The position numbers and the translations under genes are program-made. From the NCBI GenBank assembly GCA_034663635.1, contig JAXDJH010000008.1, forward strand, positions 145,893 to 209,892: a stretch of DNA of 64,000 nt. Reading direction: 5' to 3'. The stretch is from JAXDJH01 sp034663635. GTDB taxonomy: Bacteria; Actinomycetota; CADDZG01; WHSQ01. Under the pieces are notes generated by a model. The model saw only the letters and a program-made list of their open reading frames with translations. It made no database searches and was not told the DNA's origin. Of this stretch, positions 35,624-44,317 are shown in pieces; position 1 is the stretch's first letter; each line of letters begins with the position of its first letter.

Positions 35624-36151
35624 ATGAAGCTGCTGGTCTGCGTCGCAACCGCGACCCTTTTGGTACTCGGTCCGCTTGCTCAAGCAGCAACATTCAGCGA
35701 TCCAGACGACATGACCAGTCCCATCGATGTCCGCAGGGTCGAGTTCACCGACAGGGGCGGCCAGATCGCCACCATCAAAGTCGGAACCGACGACGGCTGG
35801 TCGTGTAGCTACTTCGAGCCGGGATTGACGACCATGAAGTGGCTCTTCGACGGCAGAGGAGACAACGGCATCGATCTCGTCGGGAAGGTTCGCTGCCTCA
35901 AGTTCCAGGGGGGCCGGGACCTCGTGATCTTCCTTTCGGGGAAGGAGTCAGGGAACTCTTACGAACCCGTCCCGTTGAAGAAGCCCAACCATCACTCGAT
36001 GAAAGCGACTTTCAGCTTCGATCTTCCTGAGTTGAGCGGCCGGCACGTGGACATGCGAGTGAAGGTTTCCGATGGCGTTGCCGAAGGTTGCACGAGCGCG
36101 CACCCCTGCACCGAGCGAGCGCCCGACACCGGCATGTACAGGCTCTATTAA
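35624..36151 (+). CDS. Secreted protein of unknown function
   Basis: 175 residues from the ATG at 35624, which has AGAAGAGAG upstream and a clear signal peptide (MKLLVCVATATLLVLGPLAQ) cleaved near AQA. The mature part is beta-rich with four Cys and basic patches (VPLKKPNHHSMK). A FSDPDDMTSPIDVRRVEF opening is reminiscent of secreted actinobacterial proteins, but no family is named. It begins 12 nt after the ceramidase-like gene and is probably co-transcribed. Confidence 0.8.
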   Translation: MKLLVCVATATLLVLGPLAQAATFSDPDDMTSPIDVRRVEFTDRGGQIATIKVGTDDGWSCSYFEPGLTTMKWLFDGRGDNGIDLVGKVRCLKFQGGRDLVIFLSGKESGNSYEPVPLKKPNHHSMKATFSFDLPELSGRHVDMRVKVSDGVAEGCTSAHPCTERAPDTGMYRLY

Positions 36152-36192
36152 TTGGGCTCGCCGGCCCGCTAGCGCAACTTAGTCTTTACGAG

Positions 36193-36468
36193 ATGCGTCA
36201 GTCATCGCAGGGCCCCACTCTTCCCACGCGCTATCGAGGCGTTCTCCTTGCGCTTGTAGTTGTGATTGCACTCGGACTCTTCTTCACCCTCAAGGGCACA
36301 GGAACGTTCGGAGCAGGATTCACCGCAATCGGCTTGGGACTTATGGGAGTGGTCAGCGTCGATCACTACACACTGGCGGAAAGACAACGCGACGGACTGC
36401 TCCACGTCGGTACGTTCATCCTTGGCCTCGGCCTCGCAGGGATAGGTATCTATCTCCTGATCAGGTGA
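36193..36468 (+). CDS. Small membrane protein, 91 residues
   Basis: From the ATG at 36193 the product has three hydrophobic segments (about 17-31, 38-52 and 71-90) joined by short loops, with a Ser/Thr-rich N-terminus. Earlier in-frame starts would overlap the preceding gene. No family is recognised. Confidence 0.7.
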   Translation: MRQSSQGPTLPTRYRGVLLALVVVIALGLFFTLKGTGTFGAGFTAIGLGLMGVVSVDHYTLAERQRDGLLHVGTFILGLGLAGIGIYLLIR

Positions 36469-36573
36469 AGTTCACATCTATATAGACAAATGCAATCGGT
36501 GAGCTTGACCTGCTAATGAGGCCCTCTCCCCTGGGCGTACCATCGGCAATCAGCCTGGGGAGGCATTCACGAG

Positions 36574-36978
36574 GTGAATATCGACGACGGCAAGTCGGAC
36601 GCGAACACCTCTGGGGGCAAGCCGCGCATCCTTATCGCAGACGATGTGCCCGCCCTGAGGAAACTACTTAGACGGATGATCCAGGCGGACGGTCGCTTCG
36701 AGGTCGCGGGAGAGGCGGAGGATGGGGAGCAGGCCGTTCAACTTGCGACAGAACTTCAACCTGACCTCGTGATCCTCGATCTCATGATGCCGGGCAAATC
36801 GGGAATCGAGGCCCTGCATGAGATCCGGGATTCTTCCCCGTCGAGCAAGGTATTGATCTTCTCTGGGCTCTCGCCCGATCACGTGTCTGGGGCGGTCGAA
36901 GCAGACGGATTCCTCGAAAAAGGCTCAAACCGCGACCAGATAATGGCGGAGATCGAACGGCTGTTAGGGCAGCGCTGA
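36574..36978 (+). CDS. Stand-alone response regulator receiver domain
   Basis: 134 residues from a GTG start with GGGGAGG upstream. The receiver domain covers 17-132: acidic pair D23/D24, phosphoacceptor D69 (VILDLMMPG), switch Ser in LIFSGL and Lys in FLEKGS. No output domain. Like the other stand-alone receivers in the window it has no kinase beside it, so it probably signals to a partner encoded elsewhere. Confidence 0.92.
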   Translation: MNIDDGKSDANTSGGKPRILIADDVPALRKLLRRMIQADGRFEVAGEAEDGEQAVQLATELQPDLVILDLMMPGKSGIEALHEIRDSSPSSKVLIFSGLSPDHVSGAVEADGFLEKGSNRDQIMAEIERLLGQR

Positions 36979-36982
36979 CTCG

Positions 36983-37381
36983 CTAGACAACCGATGAGTC
37001 TGGTGCCTCTGGATTAGCCGGGTCACCGGCCCGGGAGCCTCGATCGCCGAGCAGCGCTATCACCGCGAGCACTCCCACGACGACGCAGAGAGCGAAGGTC
37101 CAGATCTTCGTAAAAAGACTCTCGGACGACAGCGCTATCGGAATCCCGCCTAGAGCGGCGCCCAGTATCCAGACCGGGCCGACGCGTGCCAGCGGTTTCT
37201 CGTCTTTGCGCCGCATCAAACGGATAAAGCTCCAGGCCGCGCACGCCATGAGTACGACGCCGCCGGCAAGGGTTCCAACAAGCTCATCGTCGGGCACATC
37301 CGCCCACATCGGAGAACTCACCACGATCCCACCAGCGATAGCCATGAGAACGGAGAACCCACCAAGAACGATCATCCCCAC
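36983..37381 (-). CDS. Small membrane protein, four helices
   Basis: 132 residues from a GTG at 37381 (ATG at 37375 also possible). Four hydrophobic segments (about 4-22, 36-53, 70-84 and 92-109) and an acidic, Pro-rich tail. No family is recognised. It lies 12 nt before the convergent/adjacent acetyltransferase gene on the same strand and may be co-transcribed with it. Confidence 0.75.
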   Translation of the reverse strand: MGMIVLGGFSVLMAIAGGIVVSSPMWADVPDDELVGTLAGGVVLMACAAWSFIRLMRRKDEKPLARVGPVWILGAALGGIPIALSSESLFTKIWTFALCVVVGVLAVIALLGDRGSRAGDPANPEAPDSSVV

Positions 37382-37393
37382 GTCAGCATCTCC

Positions 37394-37915
37394 TCACAAC
37401 GACAATCGGTAAGCTTCTACGAGAACCGTTGGGCCGGGGCGGAAGTCGTATTGAGGGGCTCGCTTGAAACCCATCCGCTCGTACATCCCGCGCGCGATAG
37501 CCATCGGAGCAGTCGTGTGCAAACCGAGAGCCGGCGAACCGCCCTGTCGGGCCCGCTCTATGCACGCCTCCGTCAACTGACGTCCGATCCCACGGCCCCC
37601 GATCTGAGGATCGACGGAAAGCAATCGGAAAGCAGCCCAGTCACTGGGCCAGCGCTCGGAGAAAGCGTCGGATGGATACGACGCCTTCGAACCCGGAGGG
37701 AAGTAGCTGACGCAGCCAACGATCTCCCCATCCATCTCGGCTACGAGCAGCTCGGAGGCGTCGGCTCGTCCTTCTAGGTCCAGGATGTCCTTCAAGTACG
37801 GGACCCAATTAGCCTCGGGAAAAGACGATTCGTACCCTGCATAAGCGGCCCTAAGGACGCGGCGCGCTGGATCGAAATCTGTTTCCGCAGCCACTCTGAT
37901 CGAAACCGTCGACAT
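37394..37915 (-). CDS. GNAT-family N-acetyltransferase
   Basis: 173 residues. The acetyl-CoA loop is QIGGRGIGRQL (residues 104-114), after the beta-4 strand WAAFRLLSVDP, and the C-terminal TTAPMAIARGMYERMGF is the usual motif B. It moves an acetyl group to an unknown amine. ATG start at 37915. Confidence 0.92.
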   Translation of the reverse strand: MSTVSIRVAAETDFDPARRVLRAAYAGYESSFPEANWVPYLKDILDLEGRADASELLVAEMDGEIVGCVSYFPPGSKASYPSDAFSERWPSDWAAFRLLSVDPQIGGRGIGRQLTEACIERARQGGSPALGLHTTAPMAIARGMYERMGFKRAPQYDFRPGPTVLVEAYRLSL

Positions 37916-38015
37916 GACTCCTCTATCGATCGATCGACTTTACGTGACACCGGCGCGAGTAAGGCAAAGCAGGCCGCCGTGAGAGCGGGTGTCGTGGCGT
38001 CCCGAGCGAGAAGCC

Positions 38016-39539
38016 TTAGAGCGTTGAGCCAGGAGAGACGAGAGTCTCTGTCTGTCCAAATGCCGTCAGCCTCGCGGCAAAAGCTCCGCTGGTCGGGTCG
38101 AATGCCCCCGCAAGTGACGTAACACCGTCGTCGTACCGAACGACCTTGGCGGCCCCAATGCCGTCGTGCACCTCGAGACCTGTAAGGACCGTCGATTGAC
38201 CGTCCATCTCGATCCTGAACCTCCCTTGAGCGAACGCGAATGAGAGCGTCGCTCGATCCAGCTTGTCCTCGAAGACGTGAGGCCATGGAGCAACGGTGAA
38301 ATCGAGGTCCGAGAAATCCCGGATGCGATCAGCAGGGTCGTATTCATCTGCGAAATCGGAGTCGATCAACCAGGCTTCGTTATAGGCCTCGTCGTACGCG
38401 GCGAAGAACGATGCTTGATAGTCGCCAAGTTCATCCGGCACCAATTCGGTCAGAGTGTCGGACTTCTTCGAGGCAGAGCCACCGAGCCCGATCTGAGATC
38501 CTGTACCGGGAGTGTCGTAGTTCAAAGTGACGTACACGATGCTGTGAGCATCCTCCACCTCGTATGCAACCGAGAACTGCTCTCCCGGATACAGGGTCTC
38601 GGGGGTTACACGCGTCAGGCTCTTGACAACCGGTTCATCGATATCCCATTCAGCATTGTCGACGTCGATGCTTCGTGCCGAGAAGTCGAAATCGTGCGTT
38701 GCCGGATGGATCGCTCCCTCATGACTCGTGCCGATCGATCCGTCATCTTGGTAGTACGCCTGAATGACGTTGTCTCCGCCACCCGAGTTGATCCAGACAG
38801 ACCTCAACGTGGATCTGCCACTTGCCCATCTCAGATGGATCCCCCCACGCGCCACGCCTGAAGCGGACGGGTCGGAAAGATGCTCCTCGCTCGGACGGTC
38901 GTAGGCATAGTGCGATCTACCTTGGGGGTCAACGAACTCGAAAGAGATGTAGTCGATCCCAGAATCATCGTGGGCCGCCCATTCGACGAGAACGGGATCC
39001 CGAAATCGATGAGGCGATCCCGAGACGACTTCCACGGAGTCTAAAACCGGCGCGACGATGTCGACTTCGTCGTTGACGATCGTGAAGTCCGCCGCGCTGA
39101 GGTCGATGTCGTGATGCTCCGGCGTTCCCTCCGATCCGAGCCGATAGACATTGCCGTTTCGGCTATACGCGATGTAGTCCCATTCCGGCCCCGAATGCTC
39201 GAGATAGATGCTCTCGATCTGATATTGACCTGGCCACCACGTCCCCGTTACAGCCTTTTCAAGACCTTCCTCGATCGGCTGGTCGCCGTCCCGAGTGATG
39301 CGGAAGTGCCGTTCATCGCCGAAGTCGCTTGTGTAATTGAGTTGGATGACGTCGATCGCCTCTGGCTCTGCCAGCTCGAATGGGATTGAGAGCTGGTCGC
39401 CCGGAGAGTAAGAAGACGCGCTCGATGGCCCGATGGAACGAAGGGTGTCCGACGGAAGGGCCGCGTAAGCAGGTACGGCCACAACGGCCATAGCTGCGAG
39501 GGTGGCTAGGAGGACGCCGAGCGTCACGAGCTTCTTCAC
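38016..39539 (-). CDS. Large secreted protein with three related beta domains
   Basis: 507 residues with a strong signal peptide (cleavage near AYA, residue 26). The mature protein shows a recurring unit: a segment with YSPGDQLSIPFELAE or YPGEQFSVAYEVED, then a strand IDVIQLNYTSD or IVYVTLNYDTPG, and a closing segment DLSAADFTIVN, SARSIDVDN or DFSDLDFTVAP. This suggests three repeats of an Ig-like domain of about 130 residues (27-160, 165-290, 300-420), and a C-terminal fourth part. No catalytic motif is seen. Likely a surface protein. No family is recognised. Confidence 0.8.
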   Translation of the reverse strand: MKKLVTLGVLLATLAAMAVVAVPAYAALPSDTLRSIGPSSASSYSPGDQLSIPFELAEPEAIDVIQLNYTSDFGDERHFRITRDGDQPIEEGLEKAVTGTWWPGQYQIESIYLEHSGPEWDYIAYSRNGNVYRLGSEGTPEHHDIDLSAADFTIVNDEVDIVAPVLDSVEVVSGSPHRFRDPVLVEWAAHDDSGIDYISFEFVDPQGRSHYAYDRPSEEHLSDPSASGVARGGIHLRWASGRSTLRSVWINSGGGDNVIQAYYQDDGSIGTSHEGAIHPATHDFDFSARSIDVDNAEWDIDEPVVKSLTRVTPETLYPGEQFSVAYEVEDAHSIVYVTLNYDTPGTGSQIGLGGSASKKSDTLTELVPDELGDYQASFFAAYDEAYNEAWLIDSDFADEYDPADRIRDFSDLDFTVAPWPHVFEDKLDRATLSFAFAQGRFRIEMDGQSTVLTGLEVHDGIGAAKVVRYDDGVTSLAGAFDPTSGAFAARLTAFGQTETLVSPGSTL

Positions 39540-39651
39540 GTTAAGAGAGTCCCTGTCCGCTTGTATTGGGCCTCGTGTGATTCGCCCCTAGAGACTGGAT
39601 TCCTTCGAGGCAGCCTGTCAGAGGGACTAGCAATGCCGCGACAATGGGCGA

Positions 39652-40722
39652 ATGGATCCAGACCTCAAGGACCTCCGTGCCCGCTGTGATCGTGCGCTCA
39701 ACCTGCACGGGATCCGGAAACCCTCGGCCTTCCTAGAAGAGTTCGTCACTGAGGATGTTGCCGATGTATATGGCGACGGCGGGGCGGTAACGACGCTCGA
39801 GACGGAGGTCGCCGGGTTGCTCGGGAAACCGGCGGCCGCCTTCATGCCGAGCGGCACCATGGCGCAACAGATCGCCCTTCGCATCCATTGCGACCGGCGC
39901 AACCTGAATACGTTCGGCTGCCACCCAACCTCGCATCTCCAATTGCACGAAGACAACGCCTACCAACGTTTGCACGGGCTAGTGGCCGTACCGACGGGCG
40001 AACGCACCGAGTTGTTGACGATGGATGACCTCGAATCTGTCGTCGAGCCATTGGGCGCCTTCCTGTTCGAGTTGCCGCAACGCGAGATCGGCGGGCAGCT
40101 GCCCGAATGGACGGACCTCGAGCGGCAAGTGGCGCTCTTCCGGGAGCGCGGGGCCGCGGTTCACGTCGATGGAGCGCGCCTGTGGGAGTGCACCCCTTAT
40201 TACGGCAAAGACCTGCACGAGTTGGCTGCCTTGTTCGACACCGTCTACGTCTCGTTCTACAAAGGTCTCGGGGGCCTCAGCGGCTGCTGTCTGGCGGGCG
40301 AAGAAGATGTGATCGCCGAAGCACGGGTATGGCGTCACCGGCACGGCGGCACGCTCTGGTCGTTGTGGCCGCTCGCGGCTTCCGCGCTTGGAGCGATGAG
40401 AAAGCGGCTACCGCTGATGCCGCGTTACTACGGGCATGCCCTCGCAATCGCCACCGCTCTGCGGGACATCCCGGACGTAGAGGTGGTGCCCGGCACGCCA
40501 CAGACGCCATCCATGCATCTGCACATGAGAACAACGAAGGATCGATTCGAGGAAGCCGTTCGCGCCATCGCCGAGGAGACCGGAGTTTGGACTTGGACGT
40601 CCTCCTTCCCGGCGGACACGCCGAGCATCCGAATAGCGGAGCTCGCGGTCGGCGATGCCACCCTCGAATTCACCCCGGAAGACGTCGTCAAGGTCGTGGA
40701 ACGATTCGTCACGCCGCTCTAG
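39652..40722 (+). CDS. Threonine aldolase-like PLP lyase
   Basis: 356 residues. Fold-type I PLP enzyme of the beta-eliminating lyase group (GLY1/LtaE). The PLP lysine is K204 in VSFYKGLGG; VHVDGARLWE (170-179) supplies the cofactor aspartate and substrate Arg, and YGDGGAVTTLE with PSGTMAQ form the phosphate cup. It may cleave L-threonine or allo-threonine to glycine and acetaldehyde. It differs from typical LtaE in its N-terminus. It stands alone, without an operon partner. Confidence 0.88.
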   Translation: MDPDLKDLRARCDRALNLHGIRKPSAFLEEFVTEDVADVYGDGGAVTTLETEVAGLLGKPAAAFMPSGTMAQQIALRIHCDRRNLNTFGCHPTSHLQLHEDNAYQRLHGLVAVPTGERTELLTMDDLESVVEPLGAFLFELPQREIGGQLPEWTDLERQVALFRERGAAVHVDGARLWECTPYYGKDLHELAALFDTVYVSFYKGLGGLSGCCLAGEEDVIAEARVWRHRHGGTLWSLWPLAASALGAMRKRLPLMPRYYGHALAIATALRDIPDVEVVPGTPQTPSMHLHMRTTKDRFEEAVRAIAEETGVWTWTSSFPADTPSIRIAELAVGDATLEFTPEDVVKVVERFVTPL

Positions 40723-40789
40723 CCCCGGGAGACTTCGCGGCGGGTTGACCCTGGGGAACCAAAGAGAACGGGATAGCTTCTAAGGAGTC

Positions 40790-41272
40790 ATGAAGGCGGC
40801 GCTCCTTTCGTCGGCGGCGATCCTGGTCCTGCTCGTTGCGATGGGCACGACTGACTCGGGCACAGGGGGGCCGATCACCGATCCCTCGGGCGCGTCCGGA
40901 GCTAAGTCCGCGCTGACGGTCAACCCCGACAACGCTCGTCCGGGGGATGTCGTACGGGTGACCTTCGACCCACCGCCCAACCAGGTGTGGGGAATCGAAG
41001 GCGAGCTCCGAAATGTCACGGGCGATCGGTCAGAGCTGATCGCGTGGACGTCGGGATGGCTCCAAGAGGAACGCATGACCACCGTTTGGCCGTCGGGCGA
41101 CGCAAGCTTCGATTCCATCGGTTTCCAAGGGAGGGCCTCATGGGATTGGGAGGTGCCCCTTTCGCTGTGGCCCGGAACCTATGAGTTGCGCAAGGATGCG
41201 ATCAAGGCTGGGGTGACGCCGGTAGAAGAGCGAACGGTTGTTTACGCCGGTCGGTTCGAGGTCGTGCCCTGA
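40790..41272 (+). CDS. Secreted protein of unknown function
   Basis: 160 residues. A hydrophobic N-terminus (3-19) ends in MGTTDSG; mature residues 40-160 are beta-rich with LTVNPDNARPGDVVRVTFDP, an opening typical of Ig-like folds in wall proteins, and VPLSLWPGTYELRKDA near the end. AAGGAG lies upstream of the ATG. No family is recognised. Confidence 0.75.
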   Translation: MKAALLSSAAILVLLVAMGTTDSGTGGPITDPSGASGAKSALTVNPDNARPGDVVRVTFDPPPNQVWGIEGELRNVTGDRSELIAWTSGWLQEERMTTVWPSGDASFDSIGFQGRASWDWEVPLSLWPGTYELRKDAIKAGVTPVEERTVVYAGRFEVVP

Positions 41273-41360
41273 GCAAGCAACCTCGACGCATCAGAATCAC
41301 GGCATCCTTACTGTGTAAGGCCCTCAGAGGGATGGTTCCTCCACCAGCGAACTCTTAGGT

Positions 41361-42221
41361 ATGGGCAAGCGGGCGAAGACGGTGGCCGTAGTTCTTTGTC
41401 TCGTCGCGTCGTTGGCGCCTGGGAGCTCATCAGCTCGGAGCCCGGAGCTGGTCGTGCATGAGCTCGTCGGCGAGACGACGTTCACAACGTCCACGACCAA
41501 AGCCGCAACGGTCAGCCTCCCTCAGCCTGTACCGCTCGATGATGTCCGCGTAAATATCGACGGGGGCGGGCGGGTCTACGGCTTCATGATGCGCAGACTC
41601 GGCGAGTACGAGCAGGAGGGCTATCGTCCCGTTATCAATGGCGTGACGATAGGTGCGTGCTCGCGACCGGGCTGCAAGTCACAGAGCGACTTCATGTTCA
41701 TCGCCGCTTTCAACGTCGGCAAGAAGCTCACCGGTACGTGGAAGCTCTACGTCATCGCGGATCAAGCGCCCGTCAACATCACCTTCAAGCTCAAAGGGAT
41801 AGCCGGATCCCAGAGCATCGTTCCGACGGATCACGTGGACTCCGAGATAGTGACCCTCGAGCCGACCGTGGACGAGACCAACACCCACACGATCTATTCC
41901 GCGGGTGGGTTCTCCAAACTCGACCATGTCGATTTCGGCATGGTGGGTCTGTGGACGATAGGTGAGCCGTCCGGAGGCACCGCCTATGGAGAGTGCCTCT
42001 ATTACGGGAAGAACCAACGCGTCCCAGAAGAAACTGCATTCATGCCAGGTTGCCCAGCCGCCGACGGAGACGTCGCTGCCGCGCCACCGGGAGTCGGCGG
42101 GCCGGGCGGGATCATCTTCAGCTCAGGCGCGTATGGCGGCACACGAGGAGTTGGAGGCTGGTATGCGACGCCGGCGGTCGTGCACGACTACGGCGCGGTC
42201 GGGTTCTGGATCGACAAGTAA
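41361..42221 (+). CDS. Secreted protein of unknown function
   Basis: 286 residues. A signal peptide (1-25, ending SSA) leads into a beta-rich protein with TWKLYVIADQAPVNITFKL in the middle (a lectin-like jelly-roll strand pattern) and a Gly/Pro-rich region VGGPGGIIFSSGAYGG near the end. Cys99 and Cys104, Cys217 and Cys231 could form disulfides. No known catalytic motif. It follows the preceding secreted gene on the same strand by 88 nt. Confidence 0.75.
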   Translation: MGKRAKTVAVVLCLVASLAPGSSSARSPELVVHELVGETTFTTSTTKAATVSLPQPVPLDDVRVNIDGGGRVYGFMMRRLGEYEQEGYRPVINGVTIGACSRPGCKSQSDFMFIAAFNVGKKLTGTWKLYVIADQAPVNITFKLKGIAGSQSIVPTDHVDSEIVTLEPTVDETNTHTIYSAGGFSKLDHVDFGMVGLWTIGEPSGGTAYGECLYYGKNQRVPEETAFMPGCPAADGDVAAAPPGVGGPGGIIFSSGAYGGTRGVGGWYATPAVVHDYGAVGFWIDK

Positions 42222-42274
42222 TCACGGGCAGCCTCCGCCCCCTCCTACCGAGGCACCACTGACGGCATCGATCG

Positions 42275-42736
42275 TTACGCACTCGGGTCTTCGTTGTAGT
42301 GGGTTATCGAGTAGCAAGCCTCGTCATCGATGGCGTTGCGGTTGTAGTCGATGTCGATCTGGGTGGGGTGTCCGTCGGATGGGTCGAGGCTGACCTCGAC
42401 CACGTCGGCTTCCGTACGCCGGGCTTCATCAGCCTCGGCAAGGAGCTCTTCGAGAGTTGGGATGTCATGGGACTCAAGCAGAAACTCCACCAAGCTCTTG
42501 TCCGATCCGCCCAACCCTTTAACGCTGTTCAGTCGACCGTTCTCCACGACGATATGGAAGCGGCCGATCAGGTTCCGTTCTCCGCAGGAAGACTTGAGGT
42601 CGAACTCGTACGTGTCGGGGGAGGTCCAAACGGGGGCGTTGGAGGGTTGCTGGCTGAGCCGCGGGGCCGGATCATTGCCGTTGCATGCGGTCATCGCCAC
42701 CGCCAACAACAGGATCGTCACCAACCCGCGCTTCAT
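42275..42736 (-). CDS. DUF6174-like lipoprotein
   Basis: 153 residues. A lipobox MTAC (residues 15-18) marks a lipoprotein. The mature part matches the DUF6174 pattern: YEFDLKSSCGERNLIGRFHI, a stretch with TLEELLAEAD, then VSLDPSDGHPTQIDIDYN and a final Cys-Tyr (ACYSITHY). Function unknown. Its start lies inside the end of the upstream gene (65-nt overlap), which may be an artefact of a frameshift there. Confidence 0.8.
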   Translation of the reverse strand: MKRGLVTILLLAVAMTACNGNDPAPRLSQQPSNAPVWTSPDTYEFDLKSSCGERNLIGRFHIVVENGRLNSVKGLGGSDKSLVEFLLESHDIPTLEELLAEADEARRTEADVVEVSLDPSDGHPTQIDIDYNRNAIDDEACYSITHYNEDPSA

Positions 42737-43328
42737 TCGTCTCCCTCGTTTTGGCTTTGATTAATCTCGAATAAGACGAGTCCGGAGTCGCTGGTGTTCC
42801 TCTGGGGGCCATATTTCCGACGACGGCCGCCGATCCGAGAACCACCAGCAGCATTCCCAGCAGGAGCCAAACCGACGATCGGCGGCCGGTTCTCGGTAAG
42901 GGTGATCCCTCAACTCGGAACTCCCCGACCGTGAACATGGAGCCACCCGGGATGCACTCGCGGCAGTAGGCGACGGCGACATAGTTGCCGGGTTCGATGT
43001 TGGGAACCGTTCCGATGAAGTGGCCGATATCGCCCGCGTCTGCGCTCATCCGGCCGAAGGCGCTCAGCCTGGGGTCACTCGGGTCCATGGCGTGGTCAGC
43101 AATACGTTGGGTGGGAGCCAGCAGGATCGGGACCTGGGCATCCTCGAAACCGGACATGCCCGCGCCTATGGTCGAACCCACGATGGGTGTCCCGGGCGAT
43201 CCTCGCGCGGGATCGAACTGGACCACGGTCGCTGCTCTCACGGAGCCCGTCGAACCGGCAAGAAAAACAAGTGCCGTGATAGATGCCCAGACGCGCACGA
43301 CTCCGGTCCACGACAGTCGCCACCCCAT
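42672..43328 (-). CDS. Secreted protein with an LPRTG-type C-terminal anchor
   Basis: 218 residues. Signal peptide (about 10-32, ending VRA), a beta-rich body, then SPLPRTG (142-148) followed by a membrane segment WLLLGMLLVVLGSAAVV, the pattern of a sortase sorting signal. A true signal ends a few basic residues after the helix, but here the frame continues 45 residues and overlaps the next gene by 65 nt. Removing one base from the C5 run at 42804-42808 would give a short tail ending RLRTRLIRD and remove the overlap, so a sequence error is likely. No sortase gene is in the window. Confidence 0.75.
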   Translation of the reverse strand: MGWRLSWTGVVRVWASITALVFLAGSTGSVRAATVVQFDPARGSPGTPIVGSTIGAGMSGFEDAQVPILLAPTQRIADHAMDPSDPRLSAFGRMSADAGDIGHFIGTVPNIEPGNYVAVAYCRECIPGGSMFTVGEFRVEGSPLPRTGRRSSVWLLLGMLLVVLGSAAVVGNMAPRGTPATPDSSYSRLIKAKTRETNEARVGDDPVVGGGDDRMQRQ

Positions 43329-43387
43329 CCAGAGAGCCTACGTCGACTTCACGCTTGGCTTTGGGTACTGCACACCCCGCCAACGGA

Positions 43388-43882
43388 TTACCTCTCGAAC
43401 TCTCGCATGTAGACGAGGATCTTGATGAGATGGGCCGCATCCTTCTCGCGGCCCGCGGCGCGCTTCATCGAGACGATGTCGGCCAAGCTCGCGACTCGCA
43501 CCAGGACACCGAACGCATTGATCTCGCTCGCTGACTTTCGCATCTCCGTGTAGGGCGGTGCCCCGGCCGGGTCGAAGAGGATGTCGAGAGGGCCGAAGCG
43601 CGTCATCAAAGTGAGCACCGACATCTGCTTCAGCATCGGCGCGTCAAGTGGAATCGCGACATGCTCCTCGGGATCTGGGACGCGCAGCTCCGCGGCCAGC
43701 TCGCGCAGTGCGGCCGCGAGCTTCCGAAGGTTCCGCTCGCTGTGGGACGCGGCCACGTCCACATCGAGGGTGGCATCGAGAGGCGCTCCCTGCAGGATCG
43801 CCGCCTCCGCTCCGATCACGACGAAGTCGACGCCGTGATCGAGCAGCGCGAAGAGGATGCGTTTGAGGTCGAAGTCAGCCAC
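43388..43882 (-). CDS. Nucleotidyltransferase of an XRE/NTase pair
   Basis: 164 residues, MNT/AbiEii-like nucleotidyltransferase fold: VDFVVIGAEAAILQGAPLDATLDVDVA (the G-A-E segment corresponds to the GG/S motif and TLDVDVA holds the catalytic Asp pair) and LDILFDPAG further on. Enzymes of this group modify tRNA or a partner toxin. It overlaps the HTH gene by 8 nt. Together they look like a toxin-antitoxin or regulator-enzyme module. Confidence 0.85.
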   Translation of the reverse strand: MADFDLKRILFALLDHGVDFVVIGAEAAILQGAPLDATLDVDVAASHSERNLRKLAAALRELAAELRVPDPEEHVAIPLDAPMLKQMSVLTLMTRFGPLDILFDPAGAPPYTEMRKSASEINAFGVLVRVASLADIVSMKRAAGREKDAAHLIKILVYMREFER

Positions 43883-44210
43883 GGGTTCGGGTCAACCCGC
43901 GCTCGGCCCGGGCGCGCTCGATATGCCGGCGTTGGGCCGCACGGTGGCGCGCTACCACCGTCTTGGGCAGGCTCCGTTCGTAGGCGCGCACGACCATGTC
44001 GTGATCGTCCGATGCCTCGAGGTTGATACGCAGATCAAGGCCCGCGGCCCGCACGATGCGGGCCAGCGTGTCGAGGGTCGGCGACTTCCGCCCCGCCTCG
44101 TAGGCCGAGATCGTGGCCTGAGATGTGCCGGCCTGTCGAGCCAGCTCGCGCTGGGAGAGCCCGGCCTCGTTGCGGGCGAGCCGGATGAGGTTGCCTGCCC
44201 ATGAGTCCAT
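43875..44210 (-). CDS. XRE-family HTH regulator of the NTase pair
   Basis: 111 residues from the ATG at 44210, chosen because the -10 (TATCAT) ends seven bases upstream, giving a leaderless transcript; an ATG at 44219 is the alternative. The HTH spans about 5-62 (LIRLARNEAGLSQRELARQ, TSQATISAYEAGRKSP). A helical tail of 45 residues, rich in Arg, may bind the partner. The large palindrome at 44220-44262 just upstream is its probable operator, so autoregulation is expected. Confidence 0.88.
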   Translation of the reverse strand: MDSWAGNLIRLARNEAGLSQRELARQAGTSQATISAYEAGRKSPTLDTLARIVRAAGLDLRINLEASDDHDMVVRAYERSLPKTVVARHRAAQRRHIERARAERGLTRTRG

Positions 44211-44219
44211 GGGAATCAT

Positions 44220-44262
44220 GATACCCGACTGGATATCATGTGTCGATATCCCAACGGGTATC
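44220..44262. promoter_or_regulatory. Palindromic operator and promoter of the XRE/NTase module
   Basis: A nested inverted repeat: outer arms GATACCCG (44220-44227) and CGGGTATC (44255-44262), inner arms GATATC (44232-44237) and GATATC (44245-44250). On the minus strand -35 TCGACA and -10 TATCAT (17-bp spacer) are embedded in it, so a bound XRE protein would cover the promoter. Confidence 0.8.
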
Positions 44263-44317
44263 AGCCGGCACGAGAACGTCCCCCGCTCGACCCGACGTTC
44301 CAACTAAGCGCTGGGCC

